A DNA stretch of 11,752 nt, from contig JACIWF010000032.1 of the NCBI GenBank assembly GCA_014361095.1, positions 1-11,752 on the forward strand. Reading direction: 5' to 3'. Both the position numbers and the translations under genes were made by a program. This stretch comes from Hadesarchaea archaeon. Lineage in GTDB: Archaea; Hadarchaeota; Hadarchaeia; Hadarchaeales; Hadarchaeaceae. This document shows, one piece after another, positions 1 to 5,918 of the stretch. The notes beneath the pieces are model-generated. The model did no database searches, was not told where the DNA came from, and saw only the letters and a program-made list of their open reading frames with translations. How positions within the stretch are numbered: the stretch's first letter is position 1; the number at the start of each line of letters is the position of its first letter.

Positions 1-155
1 TCTACCGGAAGCTCGACCTGAACCGTCCTGCCGAGCGCATCGACGACCGAGACCGGGCCAGTCAACGGAGGGTAAGGATTCTGGCCGATCACCAGGTATG
101 CGGCCACGACCACAATCAGTATCAGGACAACCGGTGAAATCAGATTCTTTTTCAT
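1..155 (-). CDS. ABC transporter substrate-binding protein, N-terminal fragment
   Basis: Only the first 51 codons are in the window; the gene runs off the left edge. The protein begins MKKN, followed by a hydrophobic stretch (about residues 5-21, rich in V, L and I) that reads as an uncleaved signal anchor or signal peptide. A short polar linker then leads into a segment VSVVDALGRTVQVELP. That segment is the usual start of the mature domain of iron-siderophore/cobalamin-type periplasmic binding proteins (Peripla_BP_2 family), so the protein likely captures a metal chelate or cobamide outside the cell for an ABC importer. The ATG at 155 is the only plausible start because an in-frame stop lies just upstream. 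A GGTG ribosome-binding motif lies at 163-166. The substrate cannot be judged from this fragment. Confidence 0.7.
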   Translation of the reverse strand, partial: MKKNLISPVVLILIVVVAAYLVIGQNPYPPLTGPVSVVDALGRTVQVELPV

Positions 156-205
156 CGCTTCACACCAAGCTCCTCGATTTTTCATTTTTTGTTAAACAAT
201 AGTAG

Positions 206-214
206 TATAAAAAA
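206..214 (-). promoter_or_regulatory. TATA box for the substrate-binding protein gene
   Basis: On the minus strand this reads TTTTTTATA, about 50 bases upstream of the ATG at 155. It predicts transcription starting near 180-185 and a short leader. The assignment rests only on sequence and spacing. The region 156-267 shows no gene. Confidence 0.4.
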
Positions 215-227
215 GTCAATGTTAACT

Positions 228-233
228 AAAAAA
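228..233 (-). terminator. T-run terminator after the tRNA gene
   Basis: The minus strand reads TTTTTT about 35 bases past the CCA end of the tRNA at 268-380. Oligo-T tracts are common archaeal termination signals. No stem precedes it. Confidence 0.3.
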
Positions 234-306
234 GGTTTACAACAGAGGGGATTCGAAAATAGTTCTTTGGTGGGCCCGGAGGGCTTCGAACCCTCGACCA
301 CCCGGT

Positions 307-320
307 TTCCCCGACCACCC
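307..320 (-). other. tRNA micro-intron (14 nt) at canonical position 37/38
   Basis: Removing GGGTGGTCGGGGAA leaves the seven-base loop CTCATAA and a perfect anticodon stem. The 3' junction has a three-base bulge AAA next to exon helix CCGGG, cut AA/A. The central helix would be CTCA against GGGG, with two C-G pairs, one U-G pair and one A-G mismatch. It is therefore a relaxed BHB, weaker than the other three junction sets in this window. The boundaries could move by one base (A at either end). Confidence 0.75.
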
Positions 321-327
321 TATGAGC

Positions 328-349
328 CTCGCCCAACTTCTTCAGTTGT
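328..349 (-). other. Non-canonical tRNA micro-intron (22 nt) at position 30/31
   Basis: The flanks form a complete bulge-helix-bulge. GAG (tRNA positions 22-24) pairs with CTC (32-34). CGCC (25-28) pairs with GGCG near the intron end. Three-base bulges CGA and AGG lie on opposite strands, and inside is a five-base-pair hairpin CAACT/AGTTG with loop GAAGA. Cutting after the second bulge base on each side removes exactly these 22 bases and restores the CCCGG/CCGGG anticodon stem. The BHB uses the 3' D-stem strand, so it cannot coexist with the folded D arm. Confidence 0.88.
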
Positions 350-412
350 CGGGCGCTCCACCAGGCTGAGCTACGGGCCCACAAAAAGCCATATGCCATC
401 GCTGTTAAAAAA

Positions 413-424
413 AGTTTGCAAACT
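413..424. repeat. 12-bp perfect palindrome upstream of the tRNA
   Basis: AGTTTGCAAACT is fully self-complementary and abuts the A-run (404-413) that on the minus strand is the likely TATA-type box of the tRNA gene. It could be a regulator site or a chance palindrome in AT-rich DNA. Confidence 0.3.
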
Positions 425-456
425 CCAAACAACAACGTCAGATTGATTTTGTCCCT

Positions 457-482
457 TATGTAGATAGACTACATATTTATAG
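457..482 (+). promoter_or_regulatory. TATA box overlapped by a 7-5-7 inverted repeat (putative operator)
   Basis: TATGTAG (457-463) and CTACATA (469-475) are exact inverted repeats with a five-base spacer. The right arm runs into the A/T box ATATTTATAG (473-482), which predicts a transcription start near 503-507, just before the ABC ATPase gene. Occupancy of the repeat should block TBP/TFB loading, so repression is the expected mode. The ATGT...ACAT core recalls sites of PadR-type repressors, although the spacer here is nine bases; that link is inference. No regulator gene lies nearby. Confidence 0.6.
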
Positions 483-523
483 ACATTGCCACATAGGTTG
501 ATGGTAAAGGCCCGGTGAGCTGG

Positions 524-1210
524 ATGAAAGAAGTGGTCAAGGTCGAGGCAGTAACCAAGGTCTACCGCATGGGCGAGGTGGACCTGAAGGCGCTGAACGG
601 GGTGAGCTTGAAAATCATGCCATCTGAAAACCTGTCGATAATCGGTCCCTCCGGATCGGGCAAGTCCACCCTCCTGCACCTGATGGGCTGCCTGGACAAG
701 CCGACCAGCGGCAGGATTTATATCGATGGTGTCGATACCTCACGGCTCAATGATACCAAGCTGGCCGAGATCAGGCGCTACAAGATTGGCTTCGTCTTTC
801 AGTTCTTCTACCTCATCCCCACGCTGAACGCCCTGGAGAATGTGGAGCTGCCGATGATGTTCGCCGGGGTGGATGAGGGAGAGAGAAAGAGACGGGCTGC
901 CGAGCTTCTGGAACTGGTGAACCTGAAGAAACGGATGAGACACAGGCCCGCAGAGCTGAGCGGAGGCGAGAGGCAGAGGGTGGCCATTGCCAGGGCCTTG
1001 GCCAACAATCCCAAGATAGTGCTCGCCGACGAGCCCACCGGCAACCTCGACTCAACCTCCGGCAGGGAGATCATCGAGCTGCTGAGGAGGCTGAACGAGG
1101 AGAAAGGGGTGACGCTGGTGATCGTGACCCATGATCCCTACATCGCCGGCACCATGAAGAGAACAATATATTTAAAGGACGGTCGAATCGTAAAGGAGGA
1201 GAGGAGATAA
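524..1210 (+). CDS. ABC transporter ATP-binding protein, MacB/LolD type
   Basis: This is a 228-residue cytoplasmic ATPase of the family that pairs with FtsX-like permeases (LolD, MacB N-domain, FtsE, YtrE). Its motifs appear in order: Walker A GPSGSGKST (41-49), Q-loop Gln93 in VFQFFYLIPTL, signature LSGGE (145-149), Walker B VLADE (166-170) with the D-loop NLD, and the H-loop His203 in VTHD. All catalytic residues are present. It should power its partner permease by ATP-driven conformational cycling rather than classical import. I chose the ATG at 524, with GGTGAG just upstream. A GTG at 515 would add three residues (M-S-W) and is a real alternative. It is the first gene of a three-gene operon, with two bases between its stop and the next start. 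Confidence 0.93.
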   Translation: MKEVVKVEAVTKVYRMGEVDLKALNGVSLKIMPSENLSIIGPSGSGKSTLLHLMGCLDKPTSGRIYIDGVDTSRLNDTKLAEIRRYKIGFVFQFFYLIPTLNALENVELPMMFAGVDEGERKRRAAELLELVNLKKRMRHRPAELSGGERQRVAIARALANNPKIVLADEPTGNLDSTSGREIIELLRRLNEEKGVTLVIVTHDPYIAGTMKRTIYLKDGRIVKEERR

Positions 1211-1212
1211 TC

Positions 1213-2418
1213 ATGAAAAAGACGCTTTTAATGCTAATGGCCTCAGCCCTGATCGTCCTGACCGTCGCGGGCTGTGCCGGACTGGCTTCAGCGGCAGATG
1301 GCTCGCTGAATTTGGGCTGGTCGCTGCTCGACAACTACATCCGGCCCGGCGGAGAAACCACACTGATAATTTCCCTTCAGAACGCCACGACCTCAAAAAT
1401 TTACCACGTGGAAATAAGCTTCAAAACCGGAGATGAGCTCTCGCTTGACCCCGCCGACTTCTACCTATACAGCATTTCCCCGATGACATCCCAGCTCACC
1501 TCCTTCAAAATCAAGGCGAGCGAAAATGCGCCTTCCAGGATCACTTATGTGGAGATCACCGCAAAATATCACGTTGGTAGCGTCAGCGCCGATGAAAACG
1601 AGCTTAAGATCTGGGTGCCGGTGGTCATCAGATCCGTCCCGCTACTGAAGGTAGAGAAAGTCTCCTATGATCAGGACCCGGTTAGCCCCGGCAGCACCGT
1701 GACCGTCTCCTTTGAGGTGAGGAACTACGGTGACGGCCCGGCCAAGGATGTGGTTGTTTCGGTGGATCAAACCGCAGGCACCTTTGTCTCCGACCTAAAC
1801 GAGAAATACGTGGGTGACGTGCCGGCAAACGGCTCAGCCAAAATTTCATTCCGCCTGAGCATCAACCAGAACCTGAGCGCCGGCGTCTACTCCATACCAA
1901 TTCAGCTCGCCTACTTTGACGAACCCAAATCTCAGCTCTTCACCGGCCGGGAACTGGTCGGCCTCAGGGTCTACGGCAGCATCAACCTGATAACGACGCT
2001 GGAAGCGCAGGATAAGGTGGCGGCCGGTAGCAGCGGTTCTATGGAGATAAAGATCGCCAACGCCGGGACGATGGAGGCTCAGTTCCTGCAGCTGAATGTT
2101 CTCGGCTCCTCGGTCCTGAACGACATCTCCCCTGCCAGCATCTACATCGGACGATTGAAATCTGATGACTATGACACCGAAAGAATCTCCTTCCAAGTCA
2201 AAGAAAATGTAGCCAAGGGAGTTTACCCGGTGGAGCTGGAGCTGGTCTACCAGGATCCGTTTGGCAAGAGTTTCACCGAAGCCAAAACAGTTTATCTGAC
2301 GGTGCTGTCCCAAGAGGACCTCAACAATAAATTCGAAATCCCCGCCTGGCAGCTGGCCATCATCGCCCTGGTCATCGTCGTGCTCATCTCTTATCTCTGG
2401 CGCAAGAGGAGAAAATGA
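1213..2418 (+). CDS. Membrane-anchored extracellular beta-sandwich protein, partner of MacB-like exporter
   Basis: The protein has 401 residues. An N-terminal signal (hydrophobic 4-20) carries a lipobox-like VAGC with Cys21, although cleavage after ASA (25-27) is also possible. Three Ig/CARDB-like beta domains follow, at roughly 32-140, 147-250 and 258-365. They show recurring motifs such as GSTVTVSFEVRNYGDGPA and GSSGSMEIKIANAGTMEA, typical of archaeal COG1361 S-layer-like proteins. A C-terminal membrane segment (about 378-395) ends in a basic tail (WRKRRK), so the domains face outward. It lies between an ABC ATPase and a MacB-type permease, tightly spaced on both sides, with a strong GGAGGAG ribosome-binding region at 1196-1206. 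By position it may replace the periplasmic adaptor MacA or act as a substrate-handling subunit; that role is inferred. Confidence 0.82.
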   Translation: MKKTLLMLMASALIVLTVAGCAGLASAADGSLNLGWSLLDNYIRPGGETTLIISLQNATTSKIYHVEISFKTGDELSLDPADFYLYSISPMTSQLTSFKIKASENAPSRITYVEITAKYHVGSVSADENELKIWVPVVIRSVPLLKVEKVSYDQDPVSPGSTVTVSFEVRNYGDGPAKDVVVSVDQTAGTFVSDLNEKYVGDVPANGSAKISFRLSINQNLSAGVYSIPIQLAYFDEPKSQLFTGRELVGLRVYGSINLITTLEAQDKVAAGSSGSMEIKIANAGTMEAQFLQLNVLGSSVLNDISPASIYIGRLKSDDYDTERISFQVKENVAKGVYPVELELVYQDPFGKSFTEAKTVYLTVLSQEDLNNKFEIPAWQLAIIALVIVVLISYLWRKRRK

Positions 2419-2421
2419 TGT

Positions 2422-3660
2422 ATGCTGAAAGGTTTCTTTATCCTGATCCTCAGGAACCTGACGCAACGAAAGCTGCGGAGCTCCCTGACAACGCTGGGAG
2501 TCATCATCGGCATAGCGGCAATAGTCGGCATGGTCTCGGCCACCCAGGGAATCAGCAATTCTATCAGTGAACAGCTGGAAAAGCTCCAGGGCGACAGAAT
2601 TCTCATCACCCCGAGCAGCCGGGGCGGGGTTTTTCCCGTCGGCACTGCCGGCGGTCTGACGGAAAAGGATGTCGAAATTATCCAGAGGATCAACGGAGTC
2701 AATGTCGCCTACGGTCAGCTCCAGACCTCGGCTCTGGTCATCTACGGAGAGGAGGGGCAGGGCATGACTATCGTCGGGATCTCTCCCAGCGACTTTGAAA
2801 GGCTGGATACCCTGGGTGTGGAGGTGGGCAGATACCTCAAGGACTCCGACCGCTACGCCACTGTCATCGGCTACTCCGTGGCCTACGAAAAGTTCCAGAA
2901 AGAGGTCGGCCTGAGGAAGAAGCTGGTGATCAAGGAAACCGAATTTCAGGTTGTCGGCATCATGAACAAGGCCGGCGGCGCCCTGATGACCACCGACGCC
3001 ACCGTTTATCTGCCCAAGGAGGCGATGAGAGAGGTGTTCAACCTGCCCGAGGACAGAGTTGACTCAATAGTCGTCGGGGTGAAGCCAGACGCAGACATCA
3101 ACGAGGTGGCCGAGAGCATCTCCGAGACCCTGCGCCGCGCCCACCGGGTGACCAAGAACAACGAGGACTTCACCGTGATAACGCCTGACTACGTCAAGAA
3201 CATCGTGGGGCAGATAACCGGGCTGCTGTCCATCCTGCTGGGGGGCATCGCCGGCATCTCCCTGATCGTGGGCACCATCGGCATCACCAACATTATGTTC
3301 GTCACCGTTTCCGAGAGGACGAGGGAGATAGGCGTGATGAAGGCGCTGGGATCGACCAACCGCGGCATCCTGACGCTTTTCGTCCTCGAGTCCGGGATCA
3401 TCAGCCTCATCGGTGGTATCATCGGCGTCTTCGTGGGTCTGGGCCTTGGAGAGGGATTGATATTTCTCTCCCGCATGGCCATCAGCGGCACCACCATCGC
3501 CGGTGAGGGTTTGAGTTCCCTGCAGGCCGGGATAGCCATCATCCCTGAACTCATCGTCGGCGTCATTGCCCTCTCCTTCTTCGTGGGCGTTCTCGCCGGA
3601 CTCCTGCCTGCCAGAAAGGCGGCCAACCTGAACCCGATTGAGGCCCTCCGCTACGAGTGA
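2422..3660 (+). CDS. MacB/FtsX-family ABC transporter permease
   Basis: The 412-residue permease has the MacB layout. Transmembrane helix 1 is at about 22-41 after a basic start (RNLTQRKLRSSLTTLGVIIG). A large extracytoplasmic MacB_PCD domain spans about 42-255. Three helices follow at roughly 265-297, 320-345 and 375-398. The hallmark cytoplasmic coupling segment SERTREIGVMKALG and the C-terminal LPARKAANLNPIEALRYE are both present. The start is ATG 2422, preceded by GAGGAG (2406-2411) and three bases past the previous stop. With the ATPase it should form a type VII (mechanotransmission) ABC complex that exports or extracts a lipophilic, peptide or drug substrate. The archaeon has no outer membrane, so an RND-like route is not expected. 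The substrate is unknown. Confidence 0.92.
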   Translation: MLKGFFILILRNLTQRKLRSSLTTLGVIIGIAAIVGMVSATQGISNSISEQLEKLQGDRILITPSSRGGVFPVGTAGGLTEKDVEIIQRINGVNVAYGQLQTSALVIYGEEGQGMTIVGISPSDFERLDTLGVEVGRYLKDSDRYATVIGYSVAYEKFQKEVGLRKKLVIKETEFQVVGIMNKAGGALMTTDATVYLPKEAMREVFNLPEDRVDSIVVGVKPDADINEVAESISETLRRAHRVTKNNEDFTVITPDYVKNIVGQITGLLSILLGGIAGISLIVGTIGITNIMFVTVSERTREIGVMKALGSTNRGILTLFVLESGIISLIGGIIGVFVGLGLGEGLIFLSRMAISGTTIAGEGLSSLQAGIAIIPELIVGVIALSFFVGVLAGLLPARKAANLNPIEALRYE

Positions 3661-3691
3661 ACTTTTATGCGGCGGGCTCTAAAGTTATTAG

Positions 3692-3699
3692 TTAAAAAA
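3692..3699 (+). promoter_or_regulatory. TATA box predicting a leaderless or near-leaderless transcript
   Basis: TTAAAAAA is centred about 26 bases upstream of the TTG start at 3722. Archaeal transcription normally begins 22-27 bases past the box, so the mRNA would start at or next to the start codon. A GGTG at 3713-3716 is the competing possibility that a short leader exists. Confidence 0.4.
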
Positions 3700-3721
3700 T
3701 CCAATTTGGCGTGGTGCTGGC

Positions 3722-4699
3722 TTGGGGATAAAAATACTGACGCACGGCGACACCGATGGCATCTGCGCCGCGGCACTGGCCCGACACAGGTTTCCCAACG
3801 CCGAGATCTGGTTCACCAGGCCCATCAGGCTGCTGCGGGACCTGAACGCGATTGAGCCGGGCACCGCGGTCATGATCTTTGACGTGGCAATCGACGAGGC
3901 CAACAAGGACAAAATCTTCCAGAGAATGCGGGAGCTGGCCCAGAAGGACGAGGTCCTCTACGCGGACCACCACCCCCTTCCTCCCGGAACTCTCAAAAGG
4001 GACTTCCCGGTGACGCAGTTTGCCCTCGACACCGGGGCGAGTTCCTCCGAGCTGGCCTTCAAGCTGCTCGTCCAGGACCCGAAATCCGACATGGACCGCG
4101 TCGCCCTCTGGGGGGCCATCGCCGACTACTGCTGGGACACCGAGTTCGTCCGGGAAAGGATGGACAAGTACGACCGGAGGACCATCTACATGGAGGCGGG
4201 CCTGCTCACCCAGGGGCTGGGTGAGGCCGCCGGTGACTATCACTTCAAGAGGGACATCGTGATAAAGCTTGCCCAGGGAATACCACCAACGGAGATGCCT
4301 GACCTCGTGGACCGGGCCCTTAAAGCCACCAAGAGGGAGTGGGACATCTACGAATACGTGAAGAAGCATGTTGTCGTTGAGGAAAACATCGCCATAGTCT
4401 ACAACCTTCCCGTTGGCAGCCTGGGAAAGGCGGCGCTTTACGCCTTAGGCATCACCGGAGCTGACGTCGGCATCTGCACCCGGGTGAAGAAAGACGTTGT
4501 GGACATCAGCATCCGGCGCCGAACCAGAAGCAAGATAGATCTGAACGAGATGCTCCGCCACATCACCGCCAGAGTCGGTGGGTCGGGTGGAGGACACGAG
4601 GGGGCTGCCGGGGCCACGGTTCCGGTAAACCTGCTGGAGACATTTCTGGACACGATTAAAAGGGAGGTTTCCCCCATCAGAAGTCTGGGGGCCGTTTAA
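3722..4699 (+). CDS. DHH-family phosphoesterase (RecJ/NrnA-like)
   Basis: The protein has 325 residues. The N-terminal DHH domain shows motif I THGDTDG (7-13; His8, Asp10, Asp12), motif II with Asp54 in IFDVAID, and motif III ADHHPLP (81-87), which together bind two Mn ions. A DHHA1-type domain at the C terminus carries the glycine-rich GGSGGGHEGAAG (286-297) that binds the nucleic-acid phosphate. Family members are single-strand DNA/RNA 5' exonucleases or nanoRNA/pAp phosphatases, so a role in DNA repair or RNA turnover is likely. It lacks the extra domains of bacterial RecJ, and the substrate cannot be assigned. The start is TTG 3722; no ATG or GTG lies in frame upstream, and motif I sits at the expected distance. 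It ends seven bases before a convergent gene. Confidence 0.88.
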   Translation: MGIKILTHGDTDGICAAALARHRFPNAEIWFTRPIRLLRDLNAIEPGTAVMIFDVAIDEANKDKIFQRMRELAQKDEVLYADHHPLPPGTLKRDFPVTQFALDTGASSSELAFKLLVQDPKSDMDRVALWGAIADYCWDTEFVRERMDKYDRRTIYMEAGLLTQGLGEAAGDYHFKRDIVIKLAQGIPPTEMPDLVDRALKATKREWDIYEYVKKHVVVEENIAIVYNLPVGSLGKAALYALGITGADVGICTRVKKDVVDISIRRRTRSKIDLNEMLRHITARVGGSGGGHEGAAGATVPVNLLETFLDTIKREVSPIRSLGAV

Positions 4700-4706
4700 A
4701 CCTTCC

Positions 4707-5693
4707 TCAGAGGAGTTCAACCCACCTTCCCTTGCCCAGCCGCTTCGCCTTCTGATAAACGAACCAGTCGGTGGCGATGTCCTGTATGGCGAGGCCGGTG
4801 GAGTCAAACACGGTAATTTCATCCCGGGAGGTCCGCCCCGGCTTTTTTCTGGTCACGATTTCTCCCAGATCGGCGTAGATGTCGGATCTCGAGATCAGGC
4901 CCTTCGCCAGCGGGACGTTAACCTCTCCTCCGTGAATCGCCTGCTCCACATCGTCAACGACCACCTTGGCGCGCAGCAGTATGGCCGGATCGAGTTCCTG
5001 CTTTCCCGGAGCATCGGCGCCGATGGCGTTGATGTGGGTGCCGCTGCGGACATCCTCACTCATCAGGATGGGTTTCGTTGAGGGAGTGGTGGTTACTATG
5101 ATGTCGGCCACCTCAACGGTTTCCTTCACCCTTCGAAAGACTTTGGCCTCCACCCCCAGCTCCTTGCTCACCTCGTCGGCGAAGCGCGAGGCATTCTTGG
5201 CATTGACATCGTTTATCCGGACCTCCTCTATCTTCAGCACCTCGTTCAGCCCGAGCAGCTGGGTTCTGGCCTGAACACCGGCACCCAGCATCGCGACGAC
5301 CCTGGAGTCACTCCGAGCCAAATACTTGGCCGCTACCGCCCCGCCGGCCCCGGTCCTCAGGTTGGTGATCAGGGTCCCGTCCATGATGGTGAGCGGGGTG
5401 CCTGTCTTTGGGTCGAGGAGCAGTATCGTGGCCATGACGGTGGGCAGACGGAACTGCTTTGGATTTCTGGGATGAACGTTGACGATCTTGACACCGGCTG
5501 CACCCATGTCCTCCAGGTAGGCGGGCATGACCCTGAAGTCACCGCCGTACTTTTCAAAATTCACGTAGGACTTGGGCGGCATCTGAACCTTGCCCAGCCC
5601 CTTGGCCCGGAAGGCCTTCTCGACCGCGTCTATAACCTCGCGCATCGAAATTAATCCCTCAATCTCCTTTTTGGACAAAAGCAGGACCTTCAT
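4707..5693 (-). CDS. Ornithine cyclodeaminase / alanine dehydrogenase family protein
   Basis: The 328-residue protein belongs to the OCD/mu-crystallin family of NAD(P)-dependent enzymes. Lys41 (QMPPKSY) and Lys69 (GVKIVN) are the family's substrate-side lysines. Arg113 lies in NLRTGAGG. The Rossmann nucleotide loop is MLGAGVQARTQ (135-145), and the catalytic-type Asp227 lies in IGADAPGKQELD. The lack of a decisive residue leaves two readings: archaeal alanine dehydrogenase (alanine to pyruvate and ammonia) or ornithine cyclodeaminase (ornithine to proline). Archaeal homologues with GADAPGKQEL are often alanine dehydrogenases. The start is ATG 5693 with GGTG eight bases upstream. A GTG at 5702 adds three residues, and a TATA-like TTAAAA near 5726-5731 would suit either. 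It has no operon partner. Confidence 0.88.
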   Translation of the reverse strand: MKVLLLSKKEIEGLISMREVIDAVEKAFRAKGLGKVQMPPKSYVNFEKYGGDFRVMPAYLEDMGAAGVKIVNVHPRNPKQFRLPTVMATILLLDPKTGTPLTIMDGTLITNLRTGAGGAVAAKYLARSDSRVVAMLGAGVQARTQLLGLNEVLKIEEVRINDVNAKNASRFADEVSKELGVEAKVFRRVKETVEVADIIVTTTPSTKPILMSEDVRSGTHINAIGADAPGKQELDPAILLRAKVVVDDVEQAIHGGEVNVPLAKGLISRSDIYADLGEIVTRKKPGRTSRDEITVFDSTGLAIQDIATDWFVYQKAKRLGKGRWVELL

Positions 5694-5760
5694 CCTCAGC
5701 ACCGATTACAGCTGCCGTGATTAGGTTTTAACCGTTGCGCTTCAGCACCGCGGAACTGGC

Positions 5761-5775
5761 AAAATTTAATAAAAA
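5761..5775 (-). terminator. T-rich terminator after tRNA-Asn
   Basis: Immediately after the encoded CCA the minus strand reads TTTTTATTAAATTTT. This fits an archaeal oligo-T terminator for the tRNA gene. Confidence 0.5.
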
Positions 5776-5814
5776 TGGCGCCGGGGAGAGGACTCGAACC
5801 TCTGACCGCTCGGT

Positions 5815-5873
5815 TGCCGTGCCCGATCGTGTCGTCTCTCTGATTGAGGTTCGTTCTTCATTCACGACCGGTT
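5815..5873 (-). other. 59-nt tRNA intron at canonical position 37/38
   Basis: This is a strict BHB. The anticodon stem CTCGG/CCGAG is the exon helix. CTGT (32-35) pairs with ACGG near the intron end (one U-G pair). The bulges are TAA (cut TA/A) and CAA (cut CA/A). Inside the intron CCGGTCGTG pairs with CACGATCGG over nine base pairs. The position is the common one in archaeal tRNA genes. Confidence 0.93.
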
Positions 5874-5902
5874 TAACAGCCGAGCACTCTACCTACTGAG
5901 CT

Positions 5903-5917
5903 GTCGGGCCTTACGGA
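5903..5917 (-). other. 15-nt tRNA micro-intron between positions 8 and 9
   Basis: The intron is TCCGTAAGGCCCGAC. The BHB consists of GC/GC exon pairs, a four-base-pair central helix CGGG (tRNA 3-6) with CCCG, three-base bulges GTT and ACA, and a CC/GG intron stem with a GTAA loop. Cutting after the second base of each bulge gives GT/T and AC/A. That yields the mature junction GCCGGGG-T-A-GCTC with the invariant U8 in place. The central helix uses bases that later form the acceptor stem. Confidence 0.9.
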
Positions 5918-5918
5918 A

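Larger units (their letters stand above)
268..380 (-). tRNA. tRNA with CAU anticodon, probably tRNA-Ile2, with two introns
   Basis: The spliced gene folds as a standard 74-base tRNA plus an encoded CCA (268-270). The acceptor stem is GGGCCCG with CGGGCCC, the D stem GCTC with GAGC, the anticodon stem CCCGG with CCGGG, the anticodon loop CTCATAA, and the T arm GAGGG-TTCGAAG-CCCTC with discriminator A73. This fold needs two introns removed: 22 bases between positions 30 and 31 (328-349) and 14 bases between 37 and 38 (307-320). The exons are 350-380, 321-327 and 271-306. CAU occurs in initiator Met, elongator Met and Ile2 tRNAs. The GGGCCCG acceptor and A73 match archaeal tRNA-Ile, where C34 would be converted to agmatidine by TiaS to read AUA. 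Elongator Met is the alternative. An A/T-rich box at about 404-412 may be the promoter. Confidence 0.9.

Noticed and set aside
1211..1396. Minus-strand open frames opposite the exporter operon and other genes
   Set aside because: They are shadows of strongly supported genes in GC-rich DNA and show no motifs.
5815..5873. Box C/D guide RNA within the tRNA-Asn intron
   Set aside because: No proper RUGAUGA plus CUGA pair is present, and the intron is largely accounted for by its BHB and 9-bp stem.
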